A stretch of DNA of 6,307 nt from Dehalococcoidales bacterium (GTDB lineage: Bacteria > Chloroflexota > Dehalococcoidia > Dehalococcoidales > Fen-1064): contig JAFGHZ010000097.1 in the NCBI GenBank assembly GCA_016929875.1, positions 1 to 6,307 on the forward strand, in the 5' to 3' direction. Below the pieces are notes generated by a model, which saw only the letters and a program-made list of their open reading frames with translations, was not told the origin of the DNA and did not search any database. The translations under genes and the position numbers were made by a program. The stretch's first letter is position 1. Each line of letters begins with the position of its first letter. Of the stretch, positions 1 through 3,824 are shown one piece after another.

Positions 1-2
1 AA

Positions 3-65
3 GTAGAAGGAGGCAAGTGGTTGGTCAAAAAAATGATTAATGGCTTGTCTCTGAGCATATATTAA
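3..65 (+). CDS. possible 3' end of an upstream gene (partial)
   Basis: One frame is open from the window edge to a TAA at 63-65 and would give about 20 C-terminal residues ending in LSLSIY. The other two plus frames stop at 4-6 (TAG) and 38-40 (TAA), so any upstream gene must end in the first 65 bases. The terminator-like hairpin that follows at 81-104 fits a gene ending here. The fragment is too short to identify a family, and the frame choice is inference; the gene could end at one of the earlier stops instead. Confidence 0.35.
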   Translation, partial: VEGGKWLVKKMINGLSLSIY

Positions 66-80
66 GTGGAATATGGTGGG

Positions 81-104
81 CGTGGTTTTCGGACCTCGTT
101 TTTT
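81..104 (+). terminator. intrinsic terminator with a TTCG loop
   Basis: Bases 81-87 pair with 92-98 (CG, one T-T mismatch, then GGTT with GACC, including one T-G pair) around a TTCG tetraloop at 88-91. Six T residues follow at 99-104. This is the standard layout of a Rho-independent terminator, with a short and imperfect stem. It would end transcription of whatever lies upstream, so the MFS gene at 380 would need its own promoter downstream of here. Confidence 0.5.
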
Positions 105-379
105 GATATTCTCTTACTGCTCAGCAGGCAGCCGATAGCGGATCGATGACAATTCTCAGGTTGATTTTGTTTTCCTGATGTTCGATTTGCAAATATAAAG
201 CTCCAACGAAACCCCGGGAACCAGTATTTCGTTCTGGCGCGATGTCCTATCCCCACAAGGGAAGAAGAGTTACCTGGCTCGATTGTCTATCGAATTGGTA
301 GCACTTTTTGACCGGCTTCACCTCTGATAAAAACCTCGGGTCTTGATTGTATGCCTGAGTAACCCGAGAAAGTGGTGTT
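105..379. other. non-coding leader before the MFS gene
   Basis: No convincing gene lies here; the short minus-strand frames in this stretch have no recognisable protein features and one runs into the MFS gene. Visible structure includes a perfect 10-bp palindrome ATTTGCAAAT at 185-194, immediately followed by a TATAAA-like box (194-199) that lacks a good -35 partner. There are also small inverted repeats at 221-237 (CCAG/CTGG), 279-293 (TCGAT/ATCGA) and 335-368. I could not match the region to a known riboswitch class. A promoter for the MFS gene must be somewhere here if the terminator at 81-104 works, but I cannot place it with confidence. Confidence 0.5.
335..368 (+). promoter_or_regulatory. 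hairpin upstream of the MFS start codon
   Basis: CTCGGGT at 335-341 is the exact reverse complement of ACCCGAG at 362-368, giving a 7-bp, mostly G-C stem with a 20-nt loop. The 3' arm overlaps the only weak ribosome-binding candidate (GAGAAAG, 366-372, seven bases before ATG 380). If formed in the mRNA, the stem would partly hide that site and could lower or regulate translation. The pairing is seen directly; the regulatory role is inference. Confidence 0.35.
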
Positions 380-2425
380 ATGAAAATACTCCCTGTGTTC
401 GGTAAAAACAAGGGTGATAAGAGCCTTGCTATTTTCCATGGGGAATCGGCGACTTCGTCCATAGAAAGTGCGGTAACGGCTTACCAGGGGCCTTCTATTA
501 TTGCTGCCGGCGCCGATGCAGGCAGTGTCGCACTTCTCACTGCGGCCTTGAATCTGGCTCTTTCGGCCTTGCTGATTAAAGTACCGACTTTAGCTGAAAA
601 ACAAAATAATCTGAAAAGAACGACCATCTCTATTGCCATCATCAATACTATAACGTGGCTCCCTGTAGTTCTGGTATTACTGCTATTCAGTAAATTGAAC
701 CCGTACTTGCTCATCGGTCTCTGGGTGCTGAATATGGTACCTTCCATTCTTGTCGGGCCTCTCAGAGATAACTGGGTCGCTAATCTTATCCCGTCCGAGA
801 AAGTAGGGCGATACCTCAGCTGGCGTGCGGCTATCGCCAGTACGTTATATCTGGGTATTTCATATTTGATGGCATTCATTCTGGATAAAGCAGGGAGTGG
901 TAGTTACCATGGCTATGCTATCGTCACGGCCATTGCCCTCTTTGGAGCTCTAGCGAGCACGGTGTTCTATGGTAAAATACGTCAAAGTCAATCTCAAACC
1001 GCTGTGCCGAAAGCAGAGGCTTTCGGGTTCTTGAGCTTTTTGAAAGAAACAAGGCATAGCCACCTCGGTACCTTCATCATTTTCATGGCGCTGTTTACTT
1101 TTGCCGTAAACCTGAGCAGTCCTCTCGTAGCGGCTTATATGATAACCAACTTGAAGTTCAGCTATATGGCTTACTTCGCGATGATTTCCTGCGAATATAT
1201 CGCCCGCATCATTAGCCTTTCTTACTGGGGAAAGCTGGTTGATAAATCCGGTAGTCTCAACGTGATGATGAAAGTCACCTACTTTATTCCGTTCGTTCCT
1301 GTCCTGTGGATGTTTTCCAGGAATATCTTCTATCTCGGTGCCGTACAGCTATTTGCGGGGGTGGTCTGGGCGGCTTTCGACTTGAGTGCCCAGGCTTTCC
1401 TTTATAAAGCCACACCGAAAGAACAGAGATTGAGATATATTTCCTATCAGCGGAGTCTGACAACGTTGTCCGTAGCAATAGGCGCAATATCAGGCGCTCT
1501 GTTGTTGCGCAATATCTTCCCCGTCTTCGGGAGCCAGATATTAGGCGTTTTTCTTGTTTCGGGTGTTCTGCGAATGGTTGTGGCTAGAGTGATGTTGCCC
1601 AGACTTCAACCCGGTGCCATACCCGATGCCATTGTACACGAGGAACTGGCTGTCGAACTGGCAAGATTTAACATGGCAAACCGCGATGGACTGTACTACC
1701 ATCCGGAAAGGTGGTCTCGCTTTGCCAAACCGGTAGCGGCCTTCGGCGCTGCTATAGGGAAGACCATGAACAAGCTGGTAATGCCGGGGCAGTCGGGGCT
1801 ATATTATAATCGGCAGAAATGGGCGGATTATGCATCTGAAATGCAACCGTCCGTGGTACAGGTAAATGACGACACAACAGATAAAGACGGTCTTTATTAC
1901 AATAAAAAAGCCAGGGCGGGATATATGGGGCAAACTTCCGCTATTCGGTCGCAATTCGGCGGAGATGCAGCAGTCGGAAACTCGGCAATCAAGAATCAGC
2001 AGCCCGTCCGCAAAGGGCTTTTCTATGATACGGAGAAATGGACCGATTATCTCAAACAATCGTTGGTTCTGAATGCAACAACGGCACGAACCGGTGGAGA
2101 TTTTACACCGGTCAGACAGCCAATCTTCTATCATCCCGAGGTATGGTCTCAGTATCAGAAACGTACCGGCCTATCCAGAGAGTTTGTCTCGAAAGCTAAT
2201 ATGGCATCCACACGGCAACCACTGCTCTATCACCCGGAGGAATGGGGTAGATTCATCGATCCGGCAATGGTGCGTATCGGCAGAAAATCGGCAATCGGCA
2301 GTACGGTTACACGGCAGGGTACTTTTGCGAGACAGGGACAGCGAGCACTGCCGGTGAGGCATCTGCCTGCCGAAAATCTTTATCAGAGAACGAAGCATAT
2401 CAAAATTTCGCCGTCGCTGGCTTAA
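380..2425 (+). CDS. MFS-type transporter with a six-repeat C-terminal tail
   Basis: Membrane protein of 681 residues. Residues 1-405 look like a major facilitator domain with about 12 hydrophobic segments (roughly 24-44, 48-68, 81-103, 107-127, 147-167, 177-197, 229-250, 260-282, 295-312, 315-337, 358-376, 383-404). The segment near 283-291, WGKLVDKSG, matches the MFS cytoplasmic loop signature, and 138-149 (PSEKVGRYLSWR) matches the usual PxxxRGRxxxxR-like loop. Substrate is unknown; efflux of a small molecule is one option. Residues 406-681 form a soluble, basic tail with six copies of an aromatic motif (see the repeat entry); with 12 helices and a cytoplasmic N-terminus the tail would be cytoplasmic. 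Typical MFS proteins have about 400-450 residues, so the tail is extra. ATG 380 is the only upstream start: an in-frame TGA lies at 356-358 and no GTG or TTG lies between. The ribosome-binding site is poor (GAGAAAG). The gene ends at TAA 2423-2425 inside a terminator, so it is probably monocistronic. Confidence 0.92.
   Translation: MKILPVFGKNKGDKSLAIFHGESATSSIESAVTAYQGPSIIAAGADAGSVALLTAALNLALSALLIKVPTLAEKQNNLKRTTISIAIINTITWLPVVLVLLLFSKLNPYLLIGLWVLNMVPSILVGPLRDNWVANLIPSEKVGRYLSWRAAIASTLYLGISYLMAFILDKAGSGSYHGYAIVTAIALFGALASTVFYGKIRQSQSQTAVPKAEAFGFLSFLKETRHSHLGTFIIFMALFTFAVNLSSPLVAAYMITNLKFSYMAYFAMISCEYIARIISLSYWGKLVDKSGSLNVMMKVTYFIPFVPVLWMFSRNIFYLGAVQLFAGVVWAAFDLSAQAFLYKATPKEQRLRYISYQRSLTTLSVAIGAISGALLLRNIFPVFGSQILGVFLVSGVLRMVVARVMLPRLQPGAIPDAIVHEELAVELARFNMANRDGLYYHPERWSRFAKPVAAFGAAIGKTMNKLVMPGQSGLYYNRQKWADYASEMQPSVVQVNDDTTDKDGLYYNKKARAGYMGQTSAIRSQFGGDAAVGNSAIKNQQPVRKGLFYDTEKWTDYLKQSLVLNATTARTGGDFTPVRQPIFYHPEVWSQYQKRTGLSREFVSKANMASTRQPLLYHPEEWGRFIDPAMVRIGRKSAIGSTVTRQGTFARQGQRALPVRHLPAENLYQRTKHIKISPSLA
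1682..2254 (+). repeat. six protein-level repeats, GLYYHPExWxxY type
   Basis: Six 14-residue units occur in the tail of the MFS protein, at residues 435-448, 471-484, 502-515, 544-557, 579-592 and 612-625 (bases 1682-1723, 1790-1831, 1883-1924, 2009-2050, 2114-2155, 2213-2254). Examples are RDGLYYHPERWSRF, QSGLYYNRQKWADY and RQPLLYHPEEWGRF. Consensus is [RKQ]x[GP][LI]xY[HND]xxxWxx[YF]; Tyr at position 6 is invariant, and Trp at position 11 is present in five of six. The unit-to-unit step is 31-42 residues with dissimilar spacers. Codons differ between copies (Tyr as TAC or TAT, Pro as CCG or CCC), so the motif appears conserved as protein rather than as recent DNA duplication. I do not recognise it as a named repeat family; a peptide- or ligand-binding or self-association role is only a guess. 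Confidence 0.85.
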
Positions 2426-2440
2426 GCGGGCGTCTTTTTT
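2409..2440 (+). terminator. intrinsic terminator of the MFS gene, weakly bidirectional
   Basis: CGCC (2409-2412) and CGCT (2415-2418), separated by a two-base bulge, pair with AGCG (2425-2428) and GGCG (2429-2432) around a six-base loop. TC and six T residues follow (2435-2440). The TAA stop of the MFS gene (2423-2425) falls in the loop and the first base of the 3' arm. Read on the minus strand the same stem is followed by AAATTTT, a weaker U-tract, so it may also end the convergent permease transcript, whose stop codon is at 2448-2450. Confidence 0.7.
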
Positions 2441-2447
2441 AATTGCC

Positions 2448-3686
2448 TCAGAAAATGGTAAGGAAGAGCCAGTAAACAAGCAGGTTGACCGCAGTGAGCG
2501 GTACCCCGATTCTGATAAATTCCCAGAATGTCAGAGTTTCTCCCGCTTTTTGTTCGGCGTTCTGAATAATAATGACGTTGCTGGCAGCCCCGAGAATTGA
2601 GAGATTACCGGCAATAGTACTGCCTGCCGCCAGCGCAATCAGTTCCTTTCCGTCTACTCCCAATTGCATCAGCATCGGCAGATAAAGTGCGACAAGCGGG
2701 ACATTGGAGATAAATTGGCTCAGGACGATGCTGATACCCATAATCACTGCCAGTGAGGTCAGGCTCAAATTCGTAGAACCGATGACTTTCTGGAAAATCC
2801 CGGAATCCCAAACACTCTCCATCAAGATGAACATCGCTGCGAAAAAGACGAGTGTGGACCAATCGATTTTTCTGATAACACGGAACCTTTTCGGGCTGAA
2901 AAGAATGATGGGTAATGCTGCCCCCAGAGCGATATAAGTTAGCCTGAAATCGATTCGCAGTCCGGCGAACACGATAATGATTTTCGCAAGTATCAGCAAT
3001 ACCAGCAGCAAGAGCGAAATTTTGGAAAGTCGTGCCAGTTCAGGGTCTTTGACCGGTTCGGGGTGGTCGGCGATACTCTTATGGTCGAATTGTCTCCGGT
3101 AGAACAACCGTAAGAGCAGGTAAGCCAGGAACAGGTTGATTAAGGTCGGAAGCAGAAGATAGCGGAAGAAGGTAATGAAAGGATTGGCGATATCGCCATT
3201 CATGGCGATGAGTAGGTTCTGCGGGTTTCCGATAGGGCTGGTGACGCTACCGATGGTGATGGCGAATGCCAATGCCAGCAGCAGGACCTTCGGCGGCGTA
3301 TCCGCTTTTTTCGATAGTAAAAGTACGACCGGTGTGCCGATGATTGCCAGGGTATCGTTCATTAAAAAGGCGGACATAATACCCATACCGAAGAGGACGA
3401 GAAGTACCAGTGAGTCGAGAGAGCGGGCTTTATGAAAAAGCCGGTAGGAAAGGTGGGAAAGATATCCGCTGGACTCCAACGCCTCGCCGACGATAAACAT
3501 TCCGAAGAGGAAGAAGATTACGTCCAGATTGATAGCCTGGAGGGCTTTCAGCGGAGAAATCTGCAGGGTAGCCAGTACGGCAATGGCACCCAGCGCCATT
3601 ATCTGCCAGATTTGAAAACGGAATTTACCGATTCGCCGTATGATAATCAGGACGAAGACAATCGACAGGACAATTATCGAGATCAC
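2448..3686 (-). CDS. ArsB/SLC13-type (ion transporter superfamily) permease
   Basis: Inner-membrane permease of 412 residues, close to the length of ArsB (about 430). It shows the inverted two-half build of the ion transporter superfamily. In the N half, LDVIFFLFGMFIVGEALESSG (54-74) is followed by MNDT (109-112) and GSVTSPIGNPQNLLIA (146-161). In the C half, IDWSTLVFFAAMFILMESVW (274-293) is followed by SNVP (327-330) and GNLSILGAASNVI (360-372). The paired Asn/Gly-rich hairpins are where this superfamily binds substrate and coupling ion. A charged loop at 197-222 separates the halves. Known members export arsenite or import citrate, dicarboxylates or sulfate; sequence alone does not settle the substrate here, and no ars genes are nearby. 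The start is GTG 3684-3686, because an in-frame TAG lies two codons upstream. There is no Shine-Dalgarno; a TATAAT box lies 7 nt before GTG, suggesting a leaderless mRNA. It is convergent with the MFS gene (22-bp gap) and divergent from the CoA-transferase. Confidence 0.92.
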   Translation of the reverse strand: MISIIVLSIVFVLIIIRRIGKFRFQIWQIMALGAIAVLATLQISPLKALQAINLDVIFFLFGMFIVGEALESSGYLSHLSYRLFHKARSLDSLVLLVLFGMGIMSAFLMNDTLAIIGTPVVLLLSKKADTPPKVLLLALAFAITIGSVTSPIGNPQNLLIAMNGDIANPFITFFRYLLLPTLINLFLAYLLLRLFYRRQFDHKSIADHPEPVKDPELARLSKISLLLLVLLILAKIIIVFAGLRIDFRLTYIALGAALPIILFSPKRFRVIRKIDWSTLVFFAAMFILMESVWDSGIFQKVIGSTNLSLTSLAVIMGISIVLSQFISNVPLVALYLPMLMQLGVDGKELIALAAGSTIAGNLSILGAASNVIIIQNAEQKAGETLTFWEFIRIGVPLTAVNLLVYWLFLTIF

Positions 3687-3693
3687 TTTCTAT

Positions 3694-3723
3694 ATTATAG
3701 AACAAAAGAATACAGGTTGTCGG
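3694..3723 (-). promoter_or_regulatory. promoter of the permease gene
   Basis: On the minus strand CCGACA (3723-3718, four of six to TTGACA) is followed after 18 nt by a perfect TATAAT (3699-3694). The box is followed by ATAGAAA and then the GTG start, so transcription should begin at or next to the start codon. The boxes are seen directly; activity and the start point are inference. Confidence 0.6.
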
Positions 3724-3740
3724 CGAGTCCTGAAACTAAA

Positions 3741-3751
3741 AATTGACAATT
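3741..3751. promoter_or_regulatory. short palindrome over a -35 box, possible operator
   Basis: AATTG and CAATT flank a single A, forming an 11-bp odd palindrome that covers the whole -35 box of the plus-strand promoter and lies 17 bp from the -35 box of the opposite promoter. A regulator bound here could affect one or both divergent genes. It is short and A+T-rich, so chance is a real alternative. Confidence 0.25.
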
Positions 3752-3770
3752 GCCTGTTATTTGGTAGAAT
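3743..3770 (+). promoter_or_regulatory. promoter of the CoA-transferase gene
   Basis: A perfect TTGACA (3743-3748), a 16-nt spacer and TAGAAT (3765-3770, five of six to TATAAT) make a strong σ70-type promoter. The expected transcript start is about 3776-3778, giving a leader of some 48 nt before ATG 3825. Confidence 0.65.
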
Positions 3771-3776
3771 TACAAG

Positions 3777-3812
3777 ATGATAAATAGTCGAGTTGCGGTA
3801 GATTGCGGTTAG
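3777..3812 (+). other. possible 11-codon leader ORF
   Basis: ATG at 3777 lies at the predicted transcript start and opens an 11-residue frame (MINSRVAVDCG). It ends at TAG 3810-3812, whose last two bases are the first two of the AGGAGG ribosome-binding site of the CoA-transferase. A ribosome finishing this frame would sit on that site. It has no Shine-Dalgarno of its own, so it would have to be translated leaderlessly. It could well be chance. Confidence 0.2.
3793..3809 (+). repeat. heptamer direct repeat in the CoA-transferase leader
   Basis: TTGCGGT occurs at 3793-3799 and again at 3803-3809, a 10-bp step (one helical turn), directly before the ribosome-binding site. Such spacing suits a protein binding one DNA face downstream of the promoter, or an RNA element in the leader. 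No regulator is identified. Confidence 0.4.
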
Positions 3813-3816
3813 GAGG
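3811..3816 (+). promoter_or_regulatory. Shine-Dalgarno of the CoA-transferase gene
   Basis: A perfect AGGAGG ends 8 nt before ATG 3825 and fixes that codon as the start. The other two genes here lack a comparable site. Confidence 0.88.
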
Positions 3817-3824
3817 CGCTCGTT

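Noticed and set aside
279..309. TCGAT/ATCGA hairpin followed by five T residues as a terminator or attenuator
   Set aside because: The stem is only 5 bp and the T-run lies 11 bases away, too far for an intrinsic terminator.
247..462. 71-codon minus-strand frame upstream of the MFS gene
   Set aside because: It runs into the MFS coding region, lacks a ribosome-binding site, and the peptide has no recognisable features.
481..879. 132-codon open frame on the minus strand
   Set aside because: It is antisense to the membrane domain of the MFS gene; the plus-strand translation has clear helices and MFS loop motifs.
1799..2134. Overlapping minus-strand frame opposite the repeat tail
   Set aside because: Its apparent regularity comes from the complement of the Tyr/Trp repeat codons; the repeated motif is coherent only in the plus-strand MFS frame.
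1682..2254. CRISPR-like or tandem DNA repeat array
   Set aside because: The units are similar only as protein; their DNA differs at many synonymous positions and the spacing varies.
3810..3812. In-frame TAG between ATG 3777 and ATG 3825, considered as amber readthrough giving a longer CoA-transferase
   Set aside because: The TAG overlaps a perfect Shine-Dalgarno correctly spaced from ATG 3825, and the family N-terminus (PLSGINVIDLT) begins right after that ATG.
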